DNA from: Yoonia sp.
GTDB lineage: Bacteria > Pseudomonadota > Alphaproteobacteria > Rhodobacterales > Rhodobacteraceae
Assembly (NCBI RefSeq): GCF_014859355.1
Contig: NZ_JACUUJ010000004.1
Coordinates: forward strand, 1 to 64,000
Reading direction: 5' to 3'
Length of the DNA stretch: 64,000 nt
Shown: positions 24,880 to 34,185 of the stretch, piece after piece
Layout of the letters: every line of letters starts with the position of its first letter
Position numbering within the stretch: position 1 is the stretch's first letter
Translations under genes and position numbers: made by a program
The notes under the pieces: generated by a model
Seen by the model: the letters and a program-made list of their open reading frames with translations, nothing else
Databases searched by the model: none
What the model was told of the DNA's origin: nothing

Positions 24880-27645
24880 CTACTCCGCCGTGACATCTTC
24901 CTCTACCCTCTCCACCCGCACCGCTGCAAACTTGAACTCGGGGATCTTGCCGTAGGGGTCCACTGCCGAATTGGTCAGGATGTTCGCCGCAGCCTCTACA
25001 TAGGCGAAGGGCAGGAATACCATGTCGGGCGATACGGCGCGGTCGGCGCGGGCCATGACGGTGATGCTGCCGCGCCGTGTGGTCAGGCGCAGCATGCCGC
25101 CGGGTTCAACCCCAAGCTGGCGCAGGGTGGCGGGGTGAAGGGAACAGTTCGCCTCTGGCTCTACCGCATCCAGCACCTTTGATCGCCGCGTCATCGACCC
25201 GGTGTGCCAGTGTTCCAACTGCCGCCCCGTCGTCAGGATCATCGGATAATCTGCATCGGGGGTTTCATCTGGTGCGATCACGCTGGCGGGCGTAAACCGT
25301 GCGCGCCCGTCGGGCCGGGGGAAACCATCGGAAAACACGATGGGCTGGCCCGGGTCAGTCGGCGACAGCGACGGATAGGTCACGGCGCTATCGGTTTCCA
25401 GCCGGTCCCACGTGATGTTGTTCAGCGACCGCATGACCTGCGTCATTTCGGCAAACACCTCGCGCGGGTGGGTATAGGGCCAGTCAAGGCCAAGGCGTTT
25501 GGCCAGTTCCACGGTGATCCACCAATCCTCGCGCGCGTCACCGGGTGGCGGCACGGCAGGGCGACCCATCTGCACCTGACGGTTGGTGTTGGTCACGGTG
25601 CCTGTCTTTTCGGCAAAGGCCGATGCGGGCAGGATCACATCCGCGAAATTCGCGGTTTCGGTGATAAAGATATCCTGCACCACCAGATGATCCAGCTTGG
25701 CCAGCGCATCGCGCGCGTGGTCCACATCAGGGTCGGACATGGCGGGGTTTTCGCCCAGAATATACATCCCCTTGATGTCGCCCGCATGAACTGCATCAAG
25801 GATTTCCGTCACCGTCAGCCCCTTGTTCGGGTTTACATCGGTGTCGTCCCAGATGCGGCGGAATGCGTTGCGCACGCGCGGGTCGCCGACGGGCTGGTAG
25901 TCGGGCAGGAACATCGGGATCAGGCCCGCGTCAGATGCGCCCTGCACGTTGTTTTGCCCGCGCAACGGGTGCAGACCCGCGCCGGGGCGGCCCACCTGCC
26001 CTGTCATCAGCGCAAGGCTGATCAGGCAACGCGAATTGTCAGTGCCGTGAATGTGCTGGCTGACCCCCATCCCCCAGAAAATCATTGCCGCCTTGGCACC
26101 GGCGAACGTGCGCGCCACGTCGCGCAGGGTATCGGCATCAATCCCGCAAATACCGGCCATCTTTTCGGGCGCGAAATCGGCCAGATGCGCTTTTTCGGCC
26201 TCCCAGTTTTCGGTATAGGCAGCGATATATTGCTGGTCATACAGCCCTTCTTCGACGATCACGTGCATGATCGCGTTCAGCATCGACACATCGGCGCCGG
26301 GGCGGAATTGCAGCATATGGCTGGCAAAGCGTTTCAGCGCCTGACCGCGCGGGTCCATCACGATCAGCTTGCCACCGCGTTTGGTGAACTGTTTGAAATA
26401 GGTCGCGGCGACAGGGTGGTTTTCAATCGGATTGGCCCCGATGACGATGGCCACATCGGCGTTTTCAATTTCGTTGAACGTGGCCGTCACGGCCCCCGAT
26501 CCCACGTTTTCCATCAATGCCGCCACGGATGACGCGTGGCACAGCCGCGTGCAGTGATCCACATTGTTGTGGCCAAAGCCCTGCCGGATCAGTTTCTGGA
26601 ACAGATACGCCTCTTCATTTGTGCATTTTGCTGACCCGAAACCGGCGATTTCCTGCCCGCGCCCCTTCATGCCCTTGGCGGCGGCATCCAACGCCTCGTC
26701 CCACGTTGCCTCGCGAAAGTGTGTCTGCCAGTTGCCAGGGTCCACGTTCAACCCCTTGGCGGGGGCGTCATCACGGCGAATCAGCGGTTTGGTCAGCCGG
26801 TGCGAATGGTGGATATAGTCAAAGCCGAACCGCCCCTTGACGCACAACCGCCCTTCGTTCGCGGGGCCGTTGATACCTTCGACGAACTTAACCTTGTCGT
26901 CCTTGATCTTCAGGCTGACCTGACAACCAACACCGCAGAACGGGCAAACCGATTTCACCGCGCGGTCATAATCCGCCGTATCGCCCTGCTGGTTTTCATC
27001 CGTCACAGTGGCGGGCAGCAGCGCACCCGTCGGGCAGGCCTGCACACATTCCCCGCAAGCCACGCAGGATGACGCGCCCATCGGATCATCCATGTCGAAC
27101 ACCGGATAGGCATTGTGCCCGCGCCCCGCCATGCCGATCACGTCATTCACTTGCACCTCGCGGCAGGCGCGCACACACAGGCCGCATTGGATGCAGGCAT
27201 CAAGGTTGACCGACATCGCCACATGGCTGTCATCCAGCAGGGGGATATGATCGGCATCCATCGTGGGAAAACGGCTTTCGTGCACGTCCTGACGTGCGGC
27301 CATGTTCCACAGGTGGCTGGATTTGTCATGCGCTGCGGCCTGTTCCGGCTGGTCGGCCACCAGCAGTTCCATCACCATGCGGCGGGCCTGCACCTCGCGC
27401 GGTTGGTCGGTGGTGACGACCATGCCTTCGCTGGGCTCGCGGATACAGGATGCGGCCAGCGTGCGTTCGCCCTCGATCGCGACCATACAGGCGCGGCAGT
27501 TGCCATCGGACCGGTAACCGGGGCTGGGTTTATGGCACAAATGCGGGATCACCAGACCGCGGCCATGGGCGACCTCCCAGATCGTTTCGCCCGGTCGGGC
27601 GGTGACTGTCTGGCCGTCAAGCGTGAATGTGATCGGGTCTGGCAT
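24880..27645 (-). CDS. fdhF: Formate dehydrogenase alpha subunit (Mo/W-bis-MGD)
   Basis: 921 residues. N-terminal [2Fe-2S] domain (residues 1-90; CHKPSPGYRSDGNCRACM), NuoG-like His-Cys and 4Fe4S part, ferredoxin pair CIQCGLCVRAC and CVACGECVQACPTG, then the molybdopterin oxidoreductase domain starting CPFCGVGC. The Mo-ligating Cys is in DHCTRLCHASS; the His/Arg-type region and molydopterin_dinucleotide C-domain follow. Oxidises formate to CO2. Neither beta/gamma diaphorase genes nor fdhD lie nearby, so its electron acceptor is not clear from the window. Confidence 0.94.
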   Translation of the reverse strand: MPDPITFTLDGQTVTARPGETIWEVAHGRGLVIPHLCHKPSPGYRSDGNCRACMVAIEGERTLAASCIREPSEGMVVTTDQPREVQARRMVMELLVADQPEQAAAHDKSSHLWNMAARQDVHESRFPTMDADHIPLLDDSHVAMSVNLDACIQCGLCVRACREVQVNDVIGMAGRGHNAYPVFDMDDPMGASSCVACGECVQACPTGALLPATVTDENQQGDTADYDRAVKSVCPFCGVGCQVSLKIKDDKVKFVEGINGPANEGRLCVKGRFGFDYIHHSHRLTKPLIRRDDAPAKGLNVDPGNWQTHFREATWDEALDAAAKGMKGRGQEIAGFGSAKCTNEEAYLFQKLIRQGFGHNNVDHCTRLCHASSVAALMENVGSGAVTATFNEIENADVAIVIGANPIENHPVAATYFKQFTKRGGKLIVMDPRGQALKRFASHMLQFRPGADVSMLNAIMHVIVEEGLYDQQYIAAYTENWEAEKAHLADFAPEKMAGICGIDADTLRDVARTFAGAKAAMIFWGMGVSQHIHGTDNSRCLISLALMTGQVGRPGAGLHPLRGQNNVQGASDAGLIPMFLPDYQPVGDPRVRNAFRRIWDDTDVNPNKGLTVTEILDAVHAGDIKGMYILGENPAMSDPDVDHARDALAKLDHLVVQDIFITETANFADVILPASAFAEKTGTVTNTNRQVQMGRPAVPPPGDAREDWWITVELAKRLGLDWPYTHPREVFAEMTQVMRSLNNITWDRLETDSAVTYPSLSPTDPGQPIVFSDGFPRPDGRARFTPASVIAPDETPDADYPMILTTGRQLEHWHTGSMTRRSKVLDAVEPEANCSLHPATLRQLGVEPGGMLRLTTRRGSITVMARADRAVSPDMVFLPFAYVEAAANILTNSAVDPYGKIPEFKFAAVRVERVEEDVTAE

Positions 27646-27792
27646 GGGGCATCTCCGCCTTGGTGTTAGACAGACTAGACCACGCGCCCCAAATCACCGA
27701 AAGGTCAGGGGCGACCGCGTTAGGCGTTTTTGCGGCAACCCAGATTTCCGATAGGCAACATTGGTTGCGTTTCGCACCGCGCAGGGTGGGTT

Positions 27793-28641
27793 TTAATCCA
27801 CCTGACCTGCCAGTTCGCGTTCAACCTGCAACAGGTTCGCGCGCACTTCGGGGATCGTCGGATCCATTGCGCGGGCCTGTCGCAGCGCGCGGCGCGCACC
27901 GTGCAGATCGCCCATGCCATAGCGGGCATTTGCCAATCCAAAGGGCCACAGCCAGTTGTCGGGCCAGCGCGCTGCCCCCGTCTGATACAGCATCGCAGCC
28001 GCCTGATACTGGCCCACCCGTTCCAAGGCGGCACCAGCGTTCAAGACATCAACTTGCGGCGCGCTGGCAGGAAGGCGATCAGGCGGCAACACAACCAACC
28101 CCCAATGATCCCCCCGCCGCCACGTCCGTTCAAAAACGGCAAAGGGCATCACCATCTGATCGCGCTGGCCTGAATTCAGGTAAACCGCATCCTGCACAAA
28201 ATCATAACCCGTCACGACACCGTAGTGCCAGACCGGCGCGACCCCCAGCCCAAGGTTCTGAAACACAATCACCGGATGACCGGCGGCAACTTCGGACAGA
28301 AGCTGATCAAATGTTCCAATCTCGACGGCCAGTTGCCCCTGACGCCGGGCACTGCCGATCATATCCGCCAGATAGGTGCCGCCCGCACCGGGGCTGAAGG
28401 CAAGCGCCGCGATCTCGTCTTGGGTCACATTACTGCCGGCCCACTGCATCACCATGGCAAGCGATGCAGGGCCGCAGTAGAACGCGGCTTGCTGGATCAG
28501 CGGCACGTCGGGCACCATCGCCCACGTCGGCCTGTCCGCGACACCACGCGCGACCGGGTCAAACGGCGGCGCGCACCCTGCCAGCCAGACACAGACCAAC
28601 AGACAGGCGGCGCGGCGCAAAATCCGCCTTAGCGGATACAA
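27793..28641 (-). CDS. C39-like cysteine peptidase lipoprotein with TPR tail (PA2778 family)
   Basis: 282 residues. Lipobox LAGC at about residue 23. The peptidase core has the Cys in QQAAFYCGPASLAMVM, His in WHYGVVTGYDF, and Asn in VYLNSGQ, with the typical C39 loop PVIVFQNLG. The C-terminal third (from about 205) is TPR-like (GQYQAAAMLYQTGAARWPDN, ARRALRQARAMDP). It overlaps its partner PA2779-type gene by 13 bases. The pair is widespread and unstudied; possibly maturation of an exported peptide. Activity is inferred from intact catalytic residues. Confidence 0.86.
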   Translation of the reverse strand: MYPLRRILRRAACLLVCVWLAGCAPPFDPVARGVADRPTWAMVPDVPLIQQAAFYCGPASLAMVMQWAGSNVTQDEIAALAFSPGAGGTYLADMIGSARRQGQLAVEIGTFDQLLSEVAAGHPVIVFQNLGLGVAPVWHYGVVTGYDFVQDAVYLNSGQRDQMVMPFAVFERTWRRGDHWGLVVLPPDRLPASAPQVDVLNAGAALERVGQYQAAAMLYQTGAARWPDNWLWPFGLANARYGMGDLHGARRALRQARAMDPTIPEVRANLLQVERELAGQVD

Positions 28642-29030
28642 CGGGTAAAGTTATAGATGCGGGTGAAGCACAAAAAGTCCGTCACCAGCAGGATGATGAA
28701 CACCGTAAACAATGTGCCGACGATGTCTGCCCCGGCCGAGCCATCTTGCATTTGCTGCACCATCGTGGCGACTTCGGCGTCTGATAGGGCGGCAAGACGC
28801 TGTTCCGCCTCTGCGGGGTCCACGCCCTGTTCTATCATCGCGGCCTGCACATCGTCGCGTTGCAATTCATTCAACAGAAAACTGCGGTCTGCATGTGTGG
28901 CATATTTCGTAATTGCCGCATTGGTGCCAATCATTTCAGCCTGCGCCATTGTCACCGCTTGGGTGGCCAGCACCAATTGCGCCGAAAGAAAAATTGCGGC
29001 ACCTGTTTTGGTCAGATTCAATAGGCCCAT
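28629..29030 (-). CDS. PA2779-family membrane protein
   Basis: 133 residues with an N-terminal signal or helix (about 8-30) and a C-terminal transmembrane helix (about 105-122, VGTLFTVFIILLVTDFLCF), leaving a helical periplasmic segment (DVQAAMIEQGVDPAEAEQRLAALSDAEVATMVQQMQ). It precedes the PA2778-type peptidase and overlaps it, the standard pair order. Start MGLLNLTKTG (29030) is preferred; the longer frame adds 19 residues without a ribosome-binding site. Confidence 0.82.
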   Translation of the reverse strand: MGLLNLTKTGAAIFLSAQLVLATQAVTMAQAEMIGTNAAITKYATHADRSFLLNELQRDDVQAAMIEQGVDPAEAEQRLAALSDAEVATMVQQMQDGSAGADIVGTLFTVFIILLVTDFLCFTRIYNFTRCIR

Positions 29031-29180
29031 TCGCTTATCCCTCTTGTTTGGCGTGCCCTCAGCAAGGTGCGTGCCTGTCATCAACATTTTATGGTGCAGT
29101 TTTGAGGAATTTCAGCCCTTGTGCAACCCTTCGACCGGCCCGCGCCGGTAGGATCAGCGAAAACCCGTTTCCCTCTGCGA

Positions 29181-29468
29181 TCAATAGAACATGGCCGCAT
29201 TGTTTATCAGCAAAATGCGCAAAATCTCGATCCCGATCAGCGCCACGATGGGCGACAGGTCAATCCCGCCAAGGTCAGGCATGAACCTGCGGATCCGCGA
29301 ATACAGCGGGTTCAGGATCCGTTCCAGCGTATACCAGACCTGCCCCACGAATTGCTGGCGAATATTCAGCACCTCGAACCGGATCAGCCAGCTCATGATG
29401 AAATGCGCAAACACAAAGAACCGGGCGACCCCAAGGATCAACAGCAGGATTTGAAAGATAGATACCAT
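29181..29468 (-). CDS. YggT family membrane protein
   Basis: 95-residue inner-membrane protein with two hydrophobic helices (residues 3-28 and 66-92) and the family sequence ILNPLYSRIRRFMPDLGGIDLSPIVALIGIEILR. YggT proteins are linked to osmotic response or membrane protein integration (role not settled). Compact and intact, divergent to the thioesterase gene on its right. Confidence 0.9.
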   Translation of the reverse strand: MVSIFQILLLILGVARFFVFAHFIMSWLIRFEVLNIRQQFVGQVWYTLERILNPLYSRIRRFMPDLGGIDLSPIVALIGIEILRILLINNAAMFY

Positions 29469-29606
29469 GATTGCGCAGTCCTTTGTTTTTCCCCGCCTGA
29501 TCTAAGGCTTTGCGCCCAATCCGGCAAGGCCGCAGCTTGCCCCAAGGTTAAAGTTGACCTTGCGCTCGATTTTCTGCACCCCCAAGCTATCGAAAAAGGG
29601 GCCGCA

Positions 29607-30155
29607 ATGTATCCGCTGATCCGACTTGCAAAGGAATATCTGCTGCAACGCAAGGCACCTGCGCTGTCCATTCTAGGCACCCATGTGTCGCATCACCGTT
29701 GCTGGCCGCAGGATATCGACATTTTCATGGAAATGAACAACGGGCGCATCCTGACCATCCTTGATCTGGGGCGCACGACGCTGGCGTATCGGGTGGGGAT
29801 GTTGCGCGCCTTGCGGCAAAATGGCTGGGGGTTGACCATGGCGGGCGTTTCCGTGCGCTATCGCAAACGCATTCGCCCCTTTGTCAAATTTCGCACTGTC
29901 AGCAAGGCGGTGGGCTGGGATCACCGGTTTTTATATCTGGATCAATCTATCTGGATTGGTGACGACTGCGCAGTGCAGGCGCTGTATCGGTCTGCTGTGA
30001 CAGACAAAAACGGGATTGTGCCACCGCAGAAAATCGCCGACGCGATGGGGCATCAGGGCGTCAGCCCACCCCTGCCCGCATGGGTGCAGGCGTGGATTGA
30101 TGCCGATGCAACACGGCCTTGGCCCCCCGTCGATGACGGGTCAACCCAAGGGTAA
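29607..30155 (+). CDS. Acyl-CoA thioesterase (hotdog fold)
   Basis: 182 residues. The hotdog sequence is visible as DIDIFMEMNNGRILTILDLGRTTLAYRVGM and the later VSVRYRKRIRPFVKFRTVSKAVGWDHRFLYLDQSIW. Members cleave acyl-CoA thioesters; the physiological substrate is unknown. The start is ATG 29607 (MYPLIRLAKEYLLQ) with AAAAAGGGGCC upstream; the longer upstream reading frame runs across the yggT promoter region and is spurious. Confidence 0.85.
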   Translation: MYPLIRLAKEYLLQRKAPALSILGTHVSHHRCWPQDIDIFMEMNNGRILTILDLGRTTLAYRVGMLRALRQNGWGLTMAGVSVRYRKRIRPFVKFRTVSKAVGWDHRFLYLDQSIWIGDDCAVQALYRSAVTDKNGIVPPQKIADAMGHQGVSPPLPAWVQAWIDADATRPWPPVDDGSTQG

Positions 30156-30220
30156 ACCATTGCTTGCCAATCCCCTGCGCGCCGGTGTTCTATCAATGCA
30201 ATGAACAAAAGGTCGGGCAC

Positions 30221-31600
30221 ATGGCAGTCAGCAAAAAACGCATCTGGGGGTGGATGGCCTTTGATTGGGCCTCGCAACCCTATTACACGCTTGGTCTGAC
30301 CTTTATTTTTGGCCCTTATTTCGCCTCTGTTGCCACAGATTTCTTCATGACGCAGGGCACAGACAGCGGGCAGGCCCGTGCGCAGGCGCAAAGCCTTTGG
30401 TCATCGGGGCAGACCATCGCAGGGTTGATCATTGCGTTTTCTGCGCCATTCCTGGGGGCATGGGCCGACAGATCAGGCCGTAAGATTCCGTGGATTGCTT
30501 TCTTTTCAATTGTCTATGTCATCGCATCCTGGATGCTGTGGGGGCTGACGCCCGACGGCAGCCGCCTGATCTGGACACTGGTGATTTTCTACATCGGCTT
30601 TATCGCAGCCGAATCCGCGCTGAATTTCGTCAACGCGATCCTGCCGTCGCTGGGCAATGATCATGAGATCGGGCGCATTTCGGGGTCAGGTTCTGCATTT
30701 GGCTATTGGGGCGGGGTGCTGGCACTGTTTGCAATGCTGCTGTTTCTGGCTGAGAACGATCAGGGCGTCACATTGCTGGGCATTGCGCCGCTGTTCGGGC
30801 TGGATCCTGACATGCGCGAAGGCACGCGGTCGGTCGGGCCGTTTATCGCCATCTGGTTTGCCATTTTCATGGTGCCGTTTTTCCTGTTCGTCCGCGATGC
30901 CCCCCGCATAAAGGGTGCTGCGATGCGCGGCGGCACGGTATTCAGCGAACTGGTCACGACCTTCAAATCCCTGTTCGTGCGCCGCAGTCTGGGGGCTTTC
31001 CTGCTGGCGTCGATGTTTTATCGCGATGCGCTGAACGCGCTTTATGCCTATGGCGGGGTCTATGCGCGGCTGGTGCTGGATTGGAGCATCATCCAGATCG
31101 GTGTCTTTGGCATCGTCAGCGCGATCACGGCAGCCATTGCCACGTGGATCGGCGGATTGGCCGACCAACGGATTGGGCCAAAGCCCGTGATCACGACAAC
31201 GATCATTCTGTTGGTGGTCGTCAGCACCATCATCGTGGGCATGTCGCGCGCCAGCCTGTTCGGTATTCCGCTGGCCGAAGGATCGCTGATCCCCGACATC
31301 ATCTTTTATGTCTGCGGCGCTGCGATTGGCGGGGCGGGCGGGGCGGTTTATGCTGCATCACGGTCGATGATGGTGCGCCACACCCACCCCGATCGCCCAG
31401 CCGAGGCATTCGGCCTGTTCGCCTTGTCCGGCAAGGCAACGGCCTTTCTTGCACCTGCGCTGATCGGCCTTTTCACATGGCTGACCGGCAATGTGCAACT
31501 GGGATTCATGCCCGTGATCATCCTTTTCCTGACGGGTCTTTTCCTGTTACGGTGGGTCAACAAGGAAGGAGACCGCGCCCAATGGTCCGCATCATCATAG
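30221..31600 (+). CDS. UMF1 family MFS transporter
   Basis: 459 residues with 12 hydrophobic segments. The N-terminal FDWASQPYYTLGLTFIFGPYFAS is the signature of the UMF1/Atg22-like family (vacuolar amino acid exporter homologues), and the later ...SRSMMVRHTHPDRPAEAFGLFALSGKATAFLAPALIG is typical of the C-half. Start ATG 30221. Its last codons overlap the start of mepA by 19 bases, so the two are co-translated. The substrate is unknown. Confidence 0.9.
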   Translation: MAVSKKRIWGWMAFDWASQPYYTLGLTFIFGPYFASVATDFFMTQGTDSGQARAQAQSLWSSGQTIAGLIIAFSAPFLGAWADRSGRKIPWIAFFSIVYVIASWMLWGLTPDGSRLIWTLVIFYIGFIAAESALNFVNAILPSLGNDHEIGRISGSGSAFGYWGGVLALFAMLLFLAENDQGVTLLGIAPLFGLDPDMREGTRSVGPFIAIWFAIFMVPFFLFVRDAPRIKGAAMRGGTVFSELVTTFKSLFVRRSLGAFLLASMFYRDALNALYAYGGVYARLVLDWSIIQIGVFGIVSAITAAIATWIGGLADQRIGPKPVITTTIILLVVVSTIIVGMSRASLFGIPLAEGSLIPDIIFYVCGAAIGGAGGAVYAASRSMMVRHTHPDRPAEAFGLFALSGKATAFLAPALIGLFTWLTGNVQLGFMPVIILFLTGLFLLRWVNKEGDRAQWSASS

Positions 31601-32484
31601 CCGCATGTCTTGCCCTTGTTCTGGCGGCCTGTCAGGCAGGTAACCCGGAAGAAATATCGCTTTCCACCCAAAGCGCGCAGGATACACGCGTGGCCAAACT
31701 GTTGTTCGGGGCCATGCCGCGCGCGTCCAGTCAGCCGCCTGCGCCCTATGGCACATATGCCGGCGGCTGTCAGGCCGGTGCCACAGAACTGGCCGAAACC
31801 GGCCCTACATGGCAAGCCATGCGCCTGTCGCGTAACCGCAACTGGGGGCAACCCGAAATGATCCGCTTTATTGAGGATCTGAGCAAATTCGCCACGACCC
31901 AACCGGGGTGGGCCGGGCTTTATATCGGCGATATCAGCCAGCCGCGCGGCGGCCCGATGCTGACCGGTCACGCCAGCCACCAGACCGGGCTGGATGCCGA
32001 TATCTGGATGCTGCCACCCCAACGGTTGAACCTGAGCGTGCAGGAACGTGAAACGATTTCTGCGGTATCCATGCGCCGCAGTGCTGGCGCTTTTACCAAC
32101 GACCAATGGACCCCGCAGCACCAGGCGATCATCCGCGCCGCCGCATCCGACTCAAGGGTTGCGCGCATCTTTATCTTTCCCGGCGCCAAGGTCGCGATGT
32201 GCAACGCCGCAACGGGCGATCGGGCCTGGCTCAGCAAGGTCAGGCCCTGGTGGGGGCATCATTATCATTTCCACGTGCGGCTGACCTGCCCTGACGGGGC
32301 TGCAGGCTGTGTAAACCAGCCGCTACCGCCCGATGGTGATGGCTGCGAAGAAGCACGGGGCTGGGTGGACCAGATCCTGAACCCACCGCCGCCAGACCCA
32401 AGCGCGCCGCCGCCCACACCGCGCGCTGACCTGACCATGGCGCAACTGCCGGGTCAGTGTCTAAACGTCCTGAACGCCAACTAA
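31582..32484 (+). CDS. mepA: Penicillin-insensitive murein endopeptidase MepA
   Basis: 300 residues; a lipoprotein-like signal (ALVLAACQ, Cys about residue 17). The LAS-metallopeptidase ligands are seen: LTGHASHQTGLDADIWML (His, Asp) and GHHYHFHVRLTCP (His). Cleaves peptide cross-links in peptidoglycan (D-Ala-mDAP) without inhibition by penicillin. Starts at ATG 31582 (GGAAGGAGACC upstream), inside the MFS gene end. The C-terminal proline-rich tail (NPPPPDPSAPPPTP) is low complexity. Confidence 0.93.
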   Translation: MVRIIIAACLALVLAACQAGNPEEISLSTQSAQDTRVAKLLFGAMPRASSQPPAPYGTYAGGCQAGATELAETGPTWQAMRLSRNRNWGQPEMIRFIEDLSKFATTQPGWAGLYIGDISQPRGGPMLTGHASHQTGLDADIWMLPPQRLNLSVQERETISAVSMRRSAGAFTNDQWTPQHQAIIRAAASDSRVARIFIFPGAKVAMCNAATGDRAWLSKVRPWWGHHYHFHVRLTCPDGAAGCVNQPLPPDGDGCEEARGWVDQILNPPPPDPSAPPPTPRADLTMAQLPGQCLNVLNAN

Positions 32485-33339
32485 GTGCTGCACGTCATCT
32501 GGATTTGCGCCCTTGCCTGGGCCATCCCTGCATGGGCAGACGCGGTGCTGGTCGGGCAATACCGCTGGCAAAAAGATGACGACCCCGCCTTTGGTGGATT
32601 TTCGGCCATCGAGGTGATCAACGATGGCATGGAATTTGTGGCCATCAGTGACCGGGGCGGTTTCACAAAGGGCCGTTTTGAGCGGGAAAACGGGATCATT
32701 ACCAACATCGTCGCATCGCCCGTGCAACGCTTGCGCGGCACCGACGGCGCCCCGATCCCTGCCGGCGAAAACGACAGCGAAGGTCTGGCGATCGGCGCGG
32801 ATGGGCGGGTGTTCATTTCGTTCGAAGGTGTGCATCTGGTGCGTGCGTTTGACGACCTGAGCGCTGCATCGATGCCGCAGCCGCAGCCGCGTGAATTTGC
32901 GAATATGCAAATCAATGCATCGCTTGAGGCTCTTGCAATCGGCCCTGACGGCGCGCTTTATACCCTGCCCGAACGGTCGGGGCGGGCGGATCAGCCTTTT
33001 CCTGTGTATCGGTTCAAGAACGGGCGCTGGGACCAGCCCTTTGATATTCCCCGGCGCGGAACGTTTCTGGCGGTTGGGGCTGATATCGGCCCGGACGGGC
33101 GGTTTTACCTGCTGGAACGCGATTTTTTTGGCATCGGCTTTCGCAGCCGGGTGCGCCGGTTCGACCTGACGGGCGGGTCCGAAGAAAGGCTGCTGCAGAC
33201 GCGGATCGGCCTGCACGACAATCTGGAAGGGATCAGTGTCTGGCGCGCAGAGGACGGGCTGCGACTGACCCTGATATCGGACGATAATTTCCTGTTTTTC
33301 CAGCGGACAGAGATCGTGGAATACCGATTGACGGATTGA
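32485..33339 (+). CDS. Secreted esterase-like phytase domain protein
   Basis: 284 residues that begin directly behind the mepA stop at GTG 32485, with an N-terminal signal ([16 protein letters not shown]). The body has the esterase-like activity of phytase fold (blade-like repeats with [47 protein letters not shown]). Members are annotated as periplasmic phosphoesterase/phytase-like; substrate not shown. Translation is coupled to mepA. No catalytic residues can be assigned with confidence. Confidence 0.82.
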   Translation: MLHVIWICALAWAIPAWADAVLVGQYRWQKDDDPAFGGFSAIEVINDGMEFVAISDRGGFTKGRFERENGIITNIVASPVQRLRGTDGAPIPAGENDSEGLAIGADGRVFISFEGVHLVRAFDDLSAASMPQPQPREFANMQINASLEALAIGPDGALYTLPERSGRADQPFPVYRFKNGRWDQPFDIPRRGTFLAVGADIGPDGRFYLLERDFFGIGFRSRVRRFDLTGGSEERLLQTRIGLHDNLEGISVWRAEDGLRLTLISDDNFLFFQRTEIVEYRLTD

Positions 33340-33411
33340 GGGGCCGGCGTTACATCACGGCGTCCCCGATCGGGGGCCAAGTGCCGCACCCTTGTCAAAA
33401 CGGAAAATCAT

Positions 33412-34041
33412 ATGACACGTATCCTTCCCGGCGTTCTCGCCATGGCCACCATTGTCGTGGCGTCCAATATCCTTGTGCAATTCCTGATCCTTGATGGTTT
33501 CCTGACTTGGGGGGCGTTCACCTATCCGCTGGCCTTTCTGGTCACCGATGTGATGAACCGGATCTACGGAACATCGGCGGCGCGCAAGGTCGTGTTTTCC
33601 GGGCTGGTCGTGGGGATCATCTGTTCGCTGATCGGCAGCCAGATCATGCTGGAATTCGGGCCTGCCGTGCCGATCCGGATTGCGATTGCATCGGCAACCG
33701 CCTTTGCCGTGGCCCAATTGCTGGATATTGCCGTGTTCAACAGGTTTCGTGGCGGGGTCTGGTGGAAGGCACCGTTGATCAGCACGCTGACGTGTTCGGT
33801 TGTAGATACCGCGATTTTCTTTTCCATCGCTTTCGCTGCGTTTTTCAACCCATTCAGCGCGATGGCCGCCGAACAGATCATCTGGGCGCAGGATACGGTG
33901 CCATTTCTGGGGGCCGGGGCACTGGTGCCGTTGTGGGTGTCGTTGGCCATAGCCGACTGGGGGGTCAAGGTCGCCGTGGCCCTGATCGCACTGGTGCCAT
34001 TCCGCCTGATTGTGGGGCAGCGGGCGCAGCCGATCACTTAA
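33412..34041 (+). CDS. VUT/YhhQ-type queuosine precursor transporter
   Basis: 209 residues with about six hydrophobic helices. The family motif FLTWGAFTYPLAFLVTDVMNRIYG at the N-terminus (here positions about 27-50) marks COG1738/VUT, the queuosine precursor uptake family of the ECF/vitamin-uptake type. Two residues later GVLVVGIICSL-type TM follows. Weak ribosome-binding site. Immediately after its stop lie the inverted repeat and the small transcription unit described next. Confidence 0.9.
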   Translation: MTRILPGVLAMATIVVASNILVQFLILDGFLTWGAFTYPLAFLVTDVMNRIYGTSAARKVVFSGLVVGIICSLIGSQIMLEFGPAVPIRIAIASATAFAVAQLLDIAVFNRFRGGVWWKAPLISTLTCSVVDTAIFFSIAFAAFFNPFSAMAAEQIIWAQDTVPFLGAGALVPLWVSLAIADWGVKVAVALIALVPFRLIVGQRAQPIT

Positions 34042-34051
34042 TTGCTATCCG

Positions 34052-34078
34052 TGGTATATTTTTACTTGAAATATACCA
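34052..34078. promoter_or_regulatory. 10-bp perfect inverted repeat downstream of VUT gene
   Basis: TGGTATATTT (34052-34061) and AAATATACCA (34069-34078) with a 7-base spacer, 11 bases after the VUT stop. No T tract follows, so it resembles an operator more than a terminator. TTGAAA at 34066-34071 with AATCTA 17 bases further is a possible -35/-10 pair, so the repeat could control the small unit to its right. Confidence 0.5.
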
Positions 34079-34128
34079 AATCTGTGCGAATCTAAGCACA
34101 GGCAAAACAATTGAAAGGAGGTGATCCA

Positions 34129-34185
34129 GTGCATCATGAGGTATTGGAGACGTGTGGCGGGACAACTTGGGGGGTGTGCAGCTAA
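34129..34185 (+). CDS. Candidate 18-residue ORF with a very strong ribosome-binding site
   Basis: GTG 34129 reads MHHEVLETCGGTTWGVCS then stop. AGGAGG ends 7 bases before the GTG, within a 14-base match (34114-34127) to the complement of the 16S rRNA 3' end. An overlapping frame from ATG 34136 gives MRYWRRVAGQLGGCAAKAALG (21 residues). I cannot tell which, if either, is translated. The first has two Cys and two Gly pairs and is unlike a typical leader. The near-perfect site is far better than most genes have. Confidence 0.4.
   Translation: MHHEVLETCGGTTWGVCS

Noticed and set aside
33340-33411. preQ1 riboswitch before the VUT gene
   Set aside because: 72 bases with weak stems only; I could not find the conserved preQ1-I, II or III core.
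34114-34127. Fragment of rRNA
   Set aside because: Only a 14-base match, and it is the complement of the 16S end in mRNA sense, with an ORF next to it; not an rRNA piece.
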